Shown one piece after another: positions 56,304-64,000 of a DNA stretch of 64,000 nt. The notes beneath the pieces were generated by a model. It had not been told where the DNA came from, made no database searches, and saw nothing but the letters and a program-made list of their open reading frames with translations. Location of the stretch: assembly GCA_017569285.1 (NCBI GenBank), contig CP069419.1, forward strand, positions 868,001-932,000, in the 5' to 3' direction. The position numbers were made by a program, and so were the translations under genes. Each line of letters starts with the position of its first letter. Positions within the stretch are counted from its first letter, which is position 1. This DNA comes from Clostridiales bacterium (lineage in GTDB: Bacteria > Bacillota > Clostridia > Christensenellales > Aristaeellaceae).

Positions 56304-58178
56304 TTATTCTTCTTTCTGTTTTTCTTCCTGCTTCCGCCGTTCCAGCCATACCGTCAGCACGGCGACATCCGCGGGGTTGACCCCGGGGATCCGCCCGGCT
56401 GCTCCCAGGGAAACCGGCTTCTGCTTTGCCAGCTTCTGGCGGGCCTCCAGCCGCAGGTGCTCAATCTGTTCGTACGGGATATCGTCCGGAAGCAGTGTCT
56501 CTTCCATCCGGCGGGCCTGTTCAATCAGGTGATCCTGCTTTTCCAGGTATCCGGCATACTTGATGGCGATCTCCGCCTGTTCCGCCGCGGCGGGCAGCGT
56601 ATCTCCCAGTTCCGGGGCCAGCTCCTGCAGGTCCTTCATCCCGATTCCGGGCCGCCGCAGGAGTTCCTCCGCGCTCAGCGAGCCGGTGGCTTCCGGCTCC
56701 CCGCACTTCAGCAGGAAACTGTTCAGCGCTTCACCGGGTGCAAACCGTGTGGTCCGCAGCTGCCGTTCCAGCTCCCCGGTCTTCGCGCGCTTTTCATTCA
56801 TCCGTTCCAGGCGTTCCTTCCCCGCCAGCCCGGCATGATAGCCGATCTCCGTCAGGCGCAGGTCCGCGTTATCCTGCCGCAGGTACAGCCGGTGTTCCGC
56901 GCGGGAGGTCATCATCCGGTACGGTTCATCCGTTCCCTTCGTGGTCAGGTCATCGGTCAGTACGCCGATATAGGCCATATCCCGGGTCAGGATCACCTGG
57001 GGCTTTCCCTGGATTTCCAGCGCCGCGTTCATGCCGGCCAGCAGGCCCTGGCACGCGGCTTCCTCGTATCCGCTCGTTCCGTTGATCTGCCCGGCAAAGA
57101 ACAGTCCGCCGATCCGCAGGCTTTCCAGCGTCGGCCGAAGCTCGCGGCTGTCGATGCAGTCATACTCAATCGCGTATCCCAGCCGGGTAAACTCGCAGCG
57201 CCGCAGTCCGGGAATCGTCCGGTACATAGCCCACTGCACGTCCTCCGGCATAGAGGTGGACATCCCCTGCACATACCATTCCCGGCTTTCCTTCCCTTCC
57301 GGTTCCAGGAAGATCTGGTGCCGCTCCTTGTCGGCAAATCGGACAATCTTGTCCTCGATGCTGGGGCAGTACCGCGGTCCGATGCCGTGGATCTGCCCGC
57401 TGTACAGCGGAGCCCTGTGCAGGTTGTCCAGGATAATCCGGTGGGTCTCCGCGTTGGTCCAGGTCAGGTAGCAGCTGTAGGTGTTTTCCAGCTTTCGGTC
57501 CGTCATAAAGGAAAACGGAATCACCGGGTTGTCGCCTTTCTGCTCCTCCATCTCGTCAAAGTCGATGCTGCGGACGTCCACGCGGGCCGGTGTACCGGTC
57601 TTGAACCGGCGCAGCTCAAATCCCAGTTCCTGCAGCGAGGCGGACAGCAGCGGGGCGTTCATCAGTCCCTGGGGGCCGCTTTCCTTCCGGTATTCCCCGA
57701 TGATAATGCTGCTCTTCAGGTACACGCCGGTGGATGCCACCACCGCCCGGCACGGAATGCGTGCGCCGGTCGCCGTGGTCACCGCGGTAACATGCCCGTT
57801 TTCCGTCTCAATGGACGCGGCTTCTCCCTGACGCACGGTCAGGCGCTCCTGGGTCAGGAGCGCCCGCCGCATCCGGTTCTGATATGCCTGTTTGTCCGCC
57901 TGTGCCCGCAGGGAATGGACCGCCGGTCCCTTCCCGGTGTTCAGCATGCGGCTCTGCAGAAATGTATCGTCGATTGCCAGTCCCATTTCTCCGCCCAGGG
58001 CATCCAGTTCCCGTACCAGGTGTCCCTTTGCGGATCCGCCGATCACCGGATTGCAGGCCATCAGGGCCACGCCGTCCATGTTCAGTGTCAGCAGCAGGGT
58101 ATCAATTCCCATGCGCGCGGCAGCGAGTGCGGCCTCGCACCCTGCATGCCCCGCGCCGATAACCACCAGATCAGCCAT
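56304..58178 (-). CDS. mnmG: tRNA uridine-5-carboxymethylaminomethyl modification enzyme MnmG (GidA)
   Basis: 624-residue FAD enzyme that, with MnmE, modifies U34 of tRNAs reading split boxes. The N terminus is VIGAGHAGCEAALAAARMG (FAD), with the MACNPVIGGSAKGHLVRE block and LNTGKGPAVHSLRAQAD, which contain the family Cys and catalytic region. TGTPARVD, YCPSIEDKIVRFADKERHQIFLEPEG and GQINGTSGYEEAACQGLLAG follow, and the C terminus holds the tRNA-binding helices (PVSLGAAGRIPGVNPADVAVLTVWLE). Start overlaps the end of the Big_2 gene upstream by 8 bases, so it is translationally coupled to a surface-protein gene, which is odd for a housekeeping enzyme. Confidence 0.95.
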   Translation of the reverse strand: MADLVVIGAGHAGCEAALAAARMGIDTLLLTLNMDGVALMACNPVIGGSAKGHLVRELDALGGEMGLAIDDTFLQSRMLNTGKGPAVHSLRAQADKQAYQNRMRRALLTQERLTVRQGEAASIETENGHVTAVTTATGARIPCRAVVASTGVYLKSSIIIGEYRKESGPQGLMNAPLLSASLQELGFELRRFKTGTPARVDVRSIDFDEMEEQKGDNPVIPFSFMTDRKLENTYSCYLTWTNAETHRIILDNLHRAPLYSGQIHGIGPRYCPSIEDKIVRFADKERHQIFLEPEGKESREWYVQGMSTSMPEDVQWAMYRTIPGLRRCEFTRLGYAIEYDCIDSRELRPTLESLRIGGLFFAGQINGTSGYEEAACQGLLAGMNAALEIQGKPQVILTRDMAYIGVLTDDLTTKGTDEPYRMMTSRAEHRLYLRQDNADLRLTEIGYHAGLAGKERLERMNEKRAKTGELERQLRTTRFAPGEALNSFLLKCGEPEATGSLSAEELLRRPGIGMKDLQELAPELGDTLPAAAEQAEIAIKYAGYLEKQDHLIEQARRMEETLLPDDIPYEQIEHLRLEARQKLAKQKPVSLGAAGRIPGVNPADVAVLTVWLERRKQEEKQKEE

Positions 58179-60270
58179 TCGCGCCTCCGTCGCTGCCCGG
58201 TACCGGCACCGGGGTGGGAGTAGGTGTCCACATGTTCCGGCTGTAAGCCGGCTGAGTGGCTACCCAGTATTCCTCCGGGATCTTCCACTCCTGTCCGTTG
58301 TCAAAGGTGAACCCGGTAATAATCAGCGTTACCGAGCCCAGCGTGCCGCTCTCCCGGTAGTTGCCGAAATTGAAGCGCCCGTGCTGGGTCCGTTCGCCGG
58401 GGTTCAGGGTCAGCGGATAGCTTCCGTCAAATCCGTTCGTCACACCGTCCGTGTTGCAGATCAGCGGATAGTTCATCGTGTCGTAGCACAGCACGCGGAA
58501 TTTCACCCGCGTAATCGTGTAGTTGCTGGTGTTCCACAGTACGATCCGGATCTTGTTGTCCGCCGTAATTTCGAGGTTCTCCAGGCGGACCGCGTTGTCA
58601 TAGTCGCCCACTTCCACATTGGCGGATGCGGTGAACCCGCCTTCCTCCGTGGTCGTGGTCACCACCGTGGTTCCCGGCCAGTTGCCGGTCACCTTGCCGG
58701 TCGATGTACCGTTGGAGCGGACAGAAGCGATCGTCGGATCCGCGATATCCCAGTTCACCTTCTGGTTGTTCGCGTCGCTCGGCTGTACCGCCGCCTTGAT
58801 GTTCACACCCCGGCCGATCGGTACATAGTAGGTATACTGCGGCAGGTTCACGCCTTCCACCGGCTGGGTCACATTCACCTTGATGTTCGCGCTCTTGTTG
58901 GATCCGTCCGCCGTGGTCACGGTAATCGTTGCGCTGCCGCGGCTGATGCCGGTCACCACGCCGTATTCGTCCACGGTCGCGATCTTCGGCGCGTTCGATT
59001 TGAACGTCACCGCTTTGTTGGTCGTGTTCGACGGTTCAATCACCCAGTCCAGCTGCTGGCTGGTTCCCTTGTGGAACGAAATGCCGTTCTGCGTCGTAAA
59101 GGAAATCTTTGTCGCCGGCTGATACACCGTAACCATCAGCGATGCTGAAACGGAGGGATTCGAAACGCTTCGGGCGGTCACATAGCATGTTCCGGGGCTG
59201 ATGCCCGTGATCGTTCCGGCCTTGACCGTCGCGATGGATTCATCGGAGGATTCCCAGGACACCTGGCGGTTGTTCGCCTCCGCCGGCTGTGCGCTGGCAT
59301 TTACCTGCACCTGGCGCTTGGTTGCCACGGTTACATTGTCCTGCTTCAGTGTGATCGATGTCACTTCCTGCTGCACATTCACGGTAAAGGATCCGGTTAC
59401 CTTCGATCCGTCCAGGGCGGTGGCTTCAATTGTCGCCTGGCCCTTCGCAACACCGGTCACCACGCCGTTTTCATCCACCGTGGCAACACTCGGGCGCTTG
59501 GACGTCCAGGTGACCTTCCGGATGCTGGCCTTGTCCGGGGAGCAGACTGCGTCCAGTTCCATGGTTTCCCCGGCGAACATCGTCTTGGACGGCGCTTCGA
59601 TTGAAATCTTCTTCACCGGTTCAACCACCAGCACGCGGTACAGCTCCACGATTTCCGGGTTCTGCACGCTGGAAACCGTCAGCACGCACTCACCCGCTTC
59701 CATGCCGCGCAGGTTGCCTTCCTTCGACACTTTGGCAATGCCGACGTCCGAGGATGCGTACTCAACCCTCCGGTTGTTCGCGTCTTCCGGTGTGCAGGAA
59801 GCGCTCAGGTTCACGCCCCGCGATACCGGAAGCACAATCACCGGCAGGTCCATGTCGTCCGCGGCAATCAGCACGCCGTCCAGCAGGGGATCTCCCGCCT
59901 CCATCACCGTCAGGTTCTTCCGGCTCAGGGTGACCTTGGTTACCCGCCGGATCACCTGGATTTCGATGGTCGCCCGGCGCACGGTTTTGCCGTCCTGCTT
60001 CAGGGCGGCGGTCACCGTTGCACGGCCTTTGGCAACCGGGGTTACGGTTCCGTCATCCGACACCGTCAGCGCCCGGGCATTGTCGCTTGAAAAGGTAATT
60101 TCCCCTTCTGCGTATTTTCCTTCCTGGCGAAGCGCCAGGGTCACTTCCTCGTCCTCAAAGACGCGGATACTCCGCTCGGCAAAAGCAAATGTATCCGCAG
60201 CCATGGCCGGTACAGCCGCCAACAGGCACAGCACAGCAGCAAGCACCACGATCAGAAGCTTTCTCTTCAT
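58171..60270 (-). CDS. Surface protein with six Ig-like (Big_2) domains
   Basis: 699 residues from the ATG at 60270, which follows GGAGG; a longer upstream frame has no such site. Signal peptide MKRKLLIVVLAAVLCLLAAVPAMA. Then six bacterial Ig-like repeats (about residues 27-110, 111-270, 210-290, 290-370, 370-455 and 455-535) that share patterns like ATVDENGVVTGVAKGQATI and paired Asn-Asn-Arg/Lys motifs before W or F. Residues about 535-670 form a C-terminal domain (ITRVKFRVLCYD, LNPGERTQHGRFNFGN) resembling FxLYD-type beta domains; a TPTPTPVPVPG tail closes the protein. No sorting signal or SLH unit is seen, so attachment is unknown; a likely adhesive or stalk protein. A relative starts beyond the right edge (62689 onward). 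Confidence 0.87.
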   Translation of the reverse strand: MKRKLLIVVLAAVLCLLAAVPAMAADTFAFAERSIRVFEDEEVTLALRQEGKYAEGEITFSSDNARALTVSDDGTVTPVAKGRATVTAALKQDGKTVRRATIEIQVIRRVTKVTLSRKNLTVMEAGDPLLDGVLIAADDMDLPVIVLPVSRGVNLSASCTPEDANNRRVEYASSDVGIAKVSKEGNLRGMEAGECVLTVSSVQNPEIVELYRVLVVEPVKKISIEAPSKTMFAGETMELDAVCSPDKASIRKVTWTSKRPSVATVDENGVVTGVAKGQATIEATALDGSKVTGSFTVNVQQEVTSITLKQDNVTVATKRQVQVNASAQPAEANNRQVSWESSDESIATVKAGTITGISPGTCYVTARSVSNPSVSASLMVTVYQPATKISFTTQNGISFHKGTSQQLDWVIEPSNTTNKAVTFKSNAPKIATVDEYGVVTGISRGSATITVTTADGSNKSANIKVNVTQPVEGVNLPQYTYYVPIGRGVNIKAAVQPSDANNQKVNWDIADPTIASVRSNGTSTGKVTGNWPGTTVVTTTTEEGGFTASANVEVGDYDNAVRLENLEITADNKIRIVLWNTSNYTITRVKFRVLCYDTMNYPLICNTDGVTNGFDGSYPLTLNPGERTQHGRFNFGNYRESGTLGSVTLIITGFTFDNGQEWKIPEEYWVATQPAYSRNMWTPTPTPVPVPGSDGGANG

Positions 60271-60384
60271 TCCTTCAACCTCCGTCCTTCTGTGACTCCG
60301 ATCCTTCGCCGGGAACCTGGAAAACACGGCCCCGTTCATATCAATCAACGAACGGAAAGCCCGGCTCATTCCCGCTTTTTGTAA

Positions 60385-60419
60385 ACATAAACAGACGGCG
60401 CCACCCGGGCGCCGTCTGA
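60385..60419 (-). terminator. Terminator of ireB
   Basis: Minus strand CAGACGGCGCC, short loop, GGCGCCGTCTG, then TTTATGTTT. Confidence 0.82.
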
Positions 60420-60424
60420 AACCG

Positions 60425-60676
60425 TCAATGCGTATCCAGATAGTATCGGACAAGCTCTTCCAGAATCTCGTCCCGTTCCAGCCGGCGGATCAGGCTCCGC
60501 GCTGAATTGAAGCTGGTGATATATGTCGGGTCTCCGGAGAAAAGGTACCCCACCAGCTGGCTGATCGGGTCGTATCCTTTGGCCTGCAGTGCGCGGTAAA
60601 CGTTAATCAGAATATCGTGTGCTTCATTTCCCGTCTCAACGATGGCCGGAAGCTTCTGGGTTTCCTGATTGTCCAC
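60425..60676 (-). CDS. ireB: IreB family regulatory phosphoprotein (UPF0297)
   Basis: 83 residues. I chose the GTG at 60676, which has AGGAGG 8 bases upstream; the GTG at 60685 overlaps that site. The sequence from [36 protein letters not shown] to [16 protein letters not shown] is the UPF0297 signature. In Enterococcus IreB is a substrate of the Ser/Thr kinase IreK and tunes resistance to cell-wall antibiotics. A single candidate phosphosite in the N-terminal tail is Thr6. It is commonly found beside ruvX and DUF1292 genes; those are not here. Own promoter and terminator. Confidence 0.92.
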   Translation of the reverse strand: MDNQETQKLPAIVETGNEAHDILINVYRALQAKGYDPISQLVGYLFSGDPTYITSFNSARSLIRRLERDEILEELVRYYLDTH

Positions 60677-60707
60677 GCTGATCACCTCCTGGTTCTGCCG
60701 TTATAGT

Positions 60708-60737
60708 ATTATACCCTATTTCTCCCCGGAATGACAA
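60708..60737 (-). promoter_or_regulatory. ireB promoter
   Basis: Minus strand TTGTCA (60732-60737), 18-base spacer, TATAAT (60708-60713). Confidence 0.8.
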
Positions 60738-60831
60738 GCATTTCCACACGCAAATTGCCATTTTTTGCGCTTTTTTATCGGATGCTTCCCGTATCCGGTA
60801 CTTCGGATGTCCGGAACCGCCTGTCTGAACA

Positions 60832-60862
60832 GAAAACCGGCGTGGATTCAATCCACGCCGGT
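60832..60862 (-). terminator. Terminator after the exported-protein gene
   Basis: Minus strand 13-base-pair stem ACCGGCGTGGATT/AATCCACGCCGGT with one-base loop region, then TTTTCTG. A second small hairpin, GCGGCATGG/CCATGCCGC, lies at 60881-60900 nearer to the stop. Confidence 0.8.
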
Positions 60863-60909
60863 ATCATTCCGGTAAGCTCCGCGGCATGGCTCCATGCCGC
60901 TGTTTCCGG

Positions 60910-61989
60910 TTACTGCCAGGGGGTGTAGAAGCGCTCTGCGCGCACCATGTTTCCGTCATCGTCAAAGGTAACTTTCACATTGTCCGAAGCAAAGTCCGGA
61001 TATCCGCCGGCTGCCAGCATCGCGGCAAACTCTGCGGCGGTATGCTCAGTCGGTTCATCCAGGATGTCACCGGTTTCCGGATCAATCCCGTCCGCAAAAA
61101 CCATATTCTCCGGGATTTCCAGCGTCATCGTGGCAATCGTATCCATATACTCATGTTCAAAAGACGAAACGCGCACGTAATCCTCCTGGATGGTCAGGTC
61201 AATCTCGTCGTTGACGGTCGCACCGAACTCATCCCGTTCCAGGGTCTCCACCGGAATAACTTCCTGGCCGATGGTCAGCAGATCGCCCACTTCCAGGTTG
61301 TCCAGGACTTCCTCGTCCAGGTGGATCGGCCGTTTCACTTCAGCCTTCACGGTATTGGCTTCCGCGTTGTATTCCGTCAGGTTGGTCGTGAAGGTCTGGC
61401 CGGCGATTGTCTTCCGGTTGACAACCGGGGTATTGGCAGGAATGAAATCCAGGTCCGTCAGGAAGTCCACGCTCAGCCGCAGCTGCTCTTCCGTCAGGTT
61501 CTTGTCCTCCGCAGTCAGGGACGGCGCCAGCACAAACTCAACGCAGTATCCCTTGTAGATGGAGAAGAACGCAATATAATCCATCTCTTCGGTTTCATGC
61601 CGGGCAATCAGCAGCAGGGTGCCGTACCCGGTTTCGCCGTAGGTAATCTCAACGAACGGATCGTCCTCAACATATGTTTCTTCCAGCTGGGCCAGTTCCT
61701 CCGCTGTCAGGTCGTTCATCCGTTCCACGTCATAGTATTTTTCATCAAAAGCCACGGACAGCTGCATAATCGGCGCTTCCGGATCCTGGGAACGGATGAT
61801 CGCTGTCACAGAACTGGGGGTCACCAGGCCGGGAATCGGTTCATATCCTTCCGGAATGCCACACTGCAGGGTGAATTCCCCGTTGATACTGACACTGCCG
61901 ATGGTCACCTTGCCTGCGGATTCCGCCACGGCGGAAACGGCGCAGAGCATCATCATGAGGCTCAGAATAACCGCAATCAGCTTTTTCAT
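60910..61989 (-). CDS. Exported protein of unknown function
   Basis: 359 residues. Signal peptide MKKLIAVILSLMMMLCAVSAVA. The mature protein is acidic with beta-rich stretches: a first region (residues about 30-190) with GIPEGYEPIPGLVTPSSVTAIIRS and a second half (about 210-355) with EVKRPIHLDEEVLDNLEVGDLL. Two copies of a TI(G/P)E-like turn are visible but no motif I know. It lies in a run of exported proteins (SH3b protein and Big_2 protein upstream). Own terminator after it; probably co-transcribed with the SH3b gene 29 bases upstream. No function assigned. Confidence 0.7.
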   Translation of the reverse strand: MKKLIAVILSLMMMLCAVSAVAESAGKVTIGSVSINGEFTLQCGIPEGYEPIPGLVTPSSVTAIIRSQDPEAPIMQLSVAFDEKYYDVERMNDLTAEELAQLEETYVEDDPFVEITYGETGYGTLLLIARHETEEMDYIAFFSIYKGYCVEFVLAPSLTAEDKNLTEEQLRLSVDFLTDLDFIPANTPVVNRKTIAGQTFTTNLTEYNAEANTVKAEVKRPIHLDEEVLDNLEVGDLLTIGQEVIPVETLERDEFGATVNDEIDLTIQEDYVRVSSFEHEYMDTIATMTLEIPENMVFADGIDPETGDILDEPTEHTAAEFAAMLAAGGYPDFASDNVKVTFDDDGNMVRAERFYTPWQ

Positions 61990-62018
61990 TTTTCTTATCC
62001 TCCTGCCATTTCCTTATC

Positions 62019-62651
62019 TTACTTCACAACGTATTTCTTGCTGATAAAGCCTACGTCTCCGGTACTCTGGTCTTCCACCTGGTACCAGTTTTTCAGTTCC
62101 TTGATCACCAGCAGCTTATCATTCTGTTTGTAGGTTGCCATGATTTCTGCGGACAGGCTGGGAGCCCACCGGAGGTTGACCCATCCGCTGGCGCGGGAAG
62201 GCCTCACAGTCACGGTGAAAGGTTCCACATCCTTCGCACTCCTGAATTCCTTGTTCACGTCCGCCAGGGTGTCCGTGGAGGTGGAAGAAGAGGAAGAGGA
62301 GGAAGAGGAGTCCGGCTTGGCCGCCGGCTTGCTCTTCTGCAGGTAGCGGTTGGAAACATAGCATGCGTATGTTCCATAACCGTATGTGGGATGATTGAAG
62401 GTGTAATCAATCAGCGCCCATCCGTTACCTGTGTCCAGGTAGTAGCAGTAAACCCGGGCGCCGTATTTCAGGGAGCCGATTTTCTCACCGCCGGGGGTAA
62501 AACGGACGTTCAGGCTCTTGCCGTTCTCGGTATATACATAGTAGTGACCGGCAGTAGTATCGATCGCCTGGTCTTCAGCCGTCACAGCGGGAATCAGCAG
62601 CATCAGGGACATCATTGCAGCAAGGATCAGGGAGAAAATACGCTTGGTCAT
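62019..62651 (-). CDS. Exported protein with two SH3b-type domains
   Basis: 210 residues. Signal peptide MTKRIFSLILAAMMSLMLLIPAVTA. First SH3-like unit at about 36-105 (SLNVRFTPGGEKIGSLKYGARVYCYYLD...GWALIDY), a linker with nine Ser (residues about 115-124), and a second at about 145-210 (VNLRWAPSLSAEIMATYKQNDKLLVIKELKNWYQVE...GFISKKYV). SH3b domains often bind the cell wall, so it could anchor or sense peptidoglycan. GGAGG precedes the ATG. Partner genes may be the Big_2 protein upstream and the unknown exported protein downstream, in one transcript. Confidence 0.85.
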   Translation of the reverse strand: MTKRIFSLILAAMMSLMLLIPAVTAEDQAIDTTAGHYYVYTENGKSLNVRFTPGGEKIGSLKYGARVYCYYLDTGNGWALIDYTFNHPTYGYGTYACYVSNRYLQKSKPAAKPDSSSSSSSSSTSTDTLADVNKEFRSAKDVEPFTVTVRPSRASGWVNLRWAPSLSAEIMATYKQNDKLLVIKELKNWYQVEDQSTGDVGFISKKYVVK

Positions 62652-62688
62652 GATGGGTAAACCTCCTTCTTATTCCTGTCTGTCCGGA

Positions 62689-64000
62689 TTACAGATGCAC
62701 CGGGCATTTCTGGGTCGGCTGGTTGTTCTTCCGGATCACCTTGATCCAGTCATGGTCAATCTCAAACTCAGTGACCTTCACCACATATTCATGTACTGTC
62801 GGAGAATCCGGAAGCTTGAAGTTAACCGTCTTCCAGTCCTTCTCTTTCGTGACGTCACCGGGTTCAAGCGTCTTTTTGTAAGTCATCACATAGGTGTTGC
62901 TGTCATCCTTGCTGTTGCAGGGAACCGGTTTCCCTTCATTGTCGAAAACGGAAACCTCCACCTTGATGGATGTAATCGTCAGGTCGCTGACGTTCTTAAC
63001 CTTCAATAGCGCGTCCGCGCCTTTCACCTTGGCTTCCTGGATCTTCAGCGATTTTTCCCAGTGTCCGACCAGGACCGGAATGGATGTCTGGAATCCGCCG
63101 TCTTCCGTCGTGCCGGTAATTACGGTAACACCTTCGCTCACGCCGTAAATCGAAATCCGCTGCGGCTGATTCCGGATCGGTTCCACTGTCGCGATGGAAG
63201 GATCAGCGCTCACCCAGGTCATATTGTGGTTCGTGGCGGTATCCGGCTCCAGGATCGCGGTGGTGGTGGACTTGGTCCGCAGGTCAATATACGCTGTGTT
63301 CCGCTTCATATGCACGCCGGTCACATGCTGGTATACCCGGACCTTGATCTTGGCCTGGCGGTTGGATCCGTCGGTGCTCATCACGGTCACCCAGGTTTCA
63401 CCGGCTTTGATCCCGGTGATTGTCCCGTCCTCACTGACCGTCAGCACTTTTTCGTTTCCGGCTTTGAATGTGACCGACGGATTGCTGGCGTTGGCCGGTT
63501 CCGTGGTCCAGGACAGCTGTGCGGTTTCACCGGCATATACCGCCGGTGCCTCACCGAGCGTCACCTTGGTTACCGGCTGCTGTACATGGACAACCGCCGA
63601 TGCCTGGACCGTTCCGGTCTGCTTGTCCGTGCAGATGATCGTGCATTCACCCAGCGCCACACCGGTCACGCGCCCGTCCGCGTTCACCTTGGCAATGCTT
63701 TCATCGGAAGACGCCCACACCACATTTTTGTTGTTCGCATCCTTCGGAAGGACGGTGGCCCGTATTGCGGTGCTCCGCCCGGTATCGATGGTCAGCTCCG
63801 GCTTATCCAGCGTGATCTCCTCCGGGTTCTGGTTCACCTGGATGCTGATGCTGGCTTTGATATTGCTTCCATCCTTCGCCGTAGCGGTGATTCTCGCAGT
63901 CCCGCGCTTCACACCCGTCACATTTCCTTCTCCGTCCACGGTGGCGATCTTCTCATCCTGGGAAGCCCATTCCACTTCCTTCATCGCCGAGTTCTCCGGC
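62689..64000 (-). CDS. Second Big_2 surface protein, truncated at the right window edge
   Basis: 437 residues visible from the right edge to the stop; the gene starts outside the window, and the Met at 63984 is internal (PENSAMKEVEWASQ). At least four Ig-like (Big_2) repeats are seen (ATVDGEGNVTGVKRGTARI, AKVNADGRVTGVALGECTI, LTVSEDGTITGIKAGETWV, and a fourth). The C-terminal domain, about 125 residues starting at WEKSLKIQEAKV, matches in shape the end of the protein at 58171-60270: VSDLTITSIKVEVSVFDNEG parallels NTSNYTITRVKFRVLCYD. So the two are paralogues, perhaps from a duplicated surface-protein locus. No anchor is visible in this part. Confidence 0.85.
   Translation of the reverse strand, partial: PENSAMKEVEWASQDEKIATVDGEGNVTGVKRGTARITATAKDGSNIKASISIQVNQNPEEITLDKPELTIDTGRSTAIRATVLPKDANNKNVVWASSDESIAKVNADGRVTGVALGECTIICTDKQTGTVQASAVVHVQQPVTKVTLGEAPAVYAGETAQLSWTTEPANASNPSVTFKAGNEKVLTVSEDGTITGIKAGETWVTVMSTDGSNRQAKIKVRVYQHVTGVHMKRNTAYIDLRTKSTTTAILEPDTATNHNMTWVSADPSIATVEPIRNQPQRISIYGVSEGVTVITGTTEDGGFQTSIPVLVGHWEKSLKIQEAKVKGADALLKVKNVSDLTITSIKVEVSVFDNEGKPVPCNSKDDSNTYVMTYKKTLEPGDVTKEKDWKTVNFKLPDSPTVHEYVVKVTEFEIDHDWIKVIRKNNQPTQKCPVHL

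Overview
The window is a stretch of bacterial chromosome from a moderately high-GC Bacillota, most likely class Clostridia. Evidence for this is the UPF0297/IreB protein, a DUF1846 protein, a clostripain-type lipoprotein, TraX, a PPi-type phosphofructokinase, a NifU-like/GGGtGRT pair, consensus -35/-10 promoters, many AGGAGG ribosome sites and many rho-independent terminators. A gut or rumen anaerobe of the Christensenellales type would fit, but that is a guess. I see no phage, transposase, CRISPR array or rRNA. Both window ends cut through genes.

Layout. 1-6 kb: end of an unknown protein, a PrsA/SurA-like foldase lipoprotein, a class I aminotransferase with a DRE-TIM (Re-citrate synthase or isopropylmalate synthase-like) enzyme, and murG on the other strand. 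6-11 kb: tRNA-Leu, a clostripain-like lipoprotein, a small secreted protein, purine nucleoside phosphorylase and a SARP-type regulator with a decayed GGDEF domain. 11.6-13.6 kb: RNase P RNA, traX and seven tRNA genes. 13.7-17.8 kb: a tightly coupled operon trmB, two VanY-type carboxypeptidases, response regulator, histidine kinase. 18-25 kb: EamA transporter, PPi-phosphofructokinase, purA, HU, MerR plus GH43, and glyA. 25-30 kb: the liv branched-chain amino acid ABC transporter with SRP RNA upstream. 30-40 kb: a DUF1846 protein, then an eight-gene operon (pheA, aroB, aroC, aroE-aroK fusion, aroQ, aroA, tyrA, DAHP synthase) encoding all seven steps to chorismate and the branch enzymes to phenylpyruvate and hydroxyphenylpyruvate. 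40-48 kb: a secreted M16 peptidase with SLH-like repeats, the NifU-like/GGGtGRT pair, a repeat-bearing intergenic region, an SDR and a phosphodiester glycosidase lipoprotein. 48-52 kb: nucleosidase, tsf, rpsB, a LacI regulator and an exported protein. 53-64 kb: an adenylation-ACP-alpha-oxoamine synthase fusion, mnmG, a Big_2 surface protein, ireB, two exported proteins and a second, truncated Big_2 protein.

Two items stand out. The first is a complete transcription attenuator in front of pheA: a 16-codon leader peptide with seven Phe/Tyr codons, an antiterminator whose 5' arm is the end of that leader gene, and a U-tailed terminator. It predicts that phenylalanine and tyrosine supply controls the whole aromatic pathway as one unit. 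The second is the 1091-residue adenylation-ACP-AONS protein, apparently a self-contained enzyme that activates a carboxylic acid, loads it on its own carrier domain and condenses it with an amino acid. Its product is unknown.

Coordinates of RNA ends, promoters and operators come from reading the sequence by eye. Function calls come from recognised motifs and general knowledge of the families, and no database search was run.
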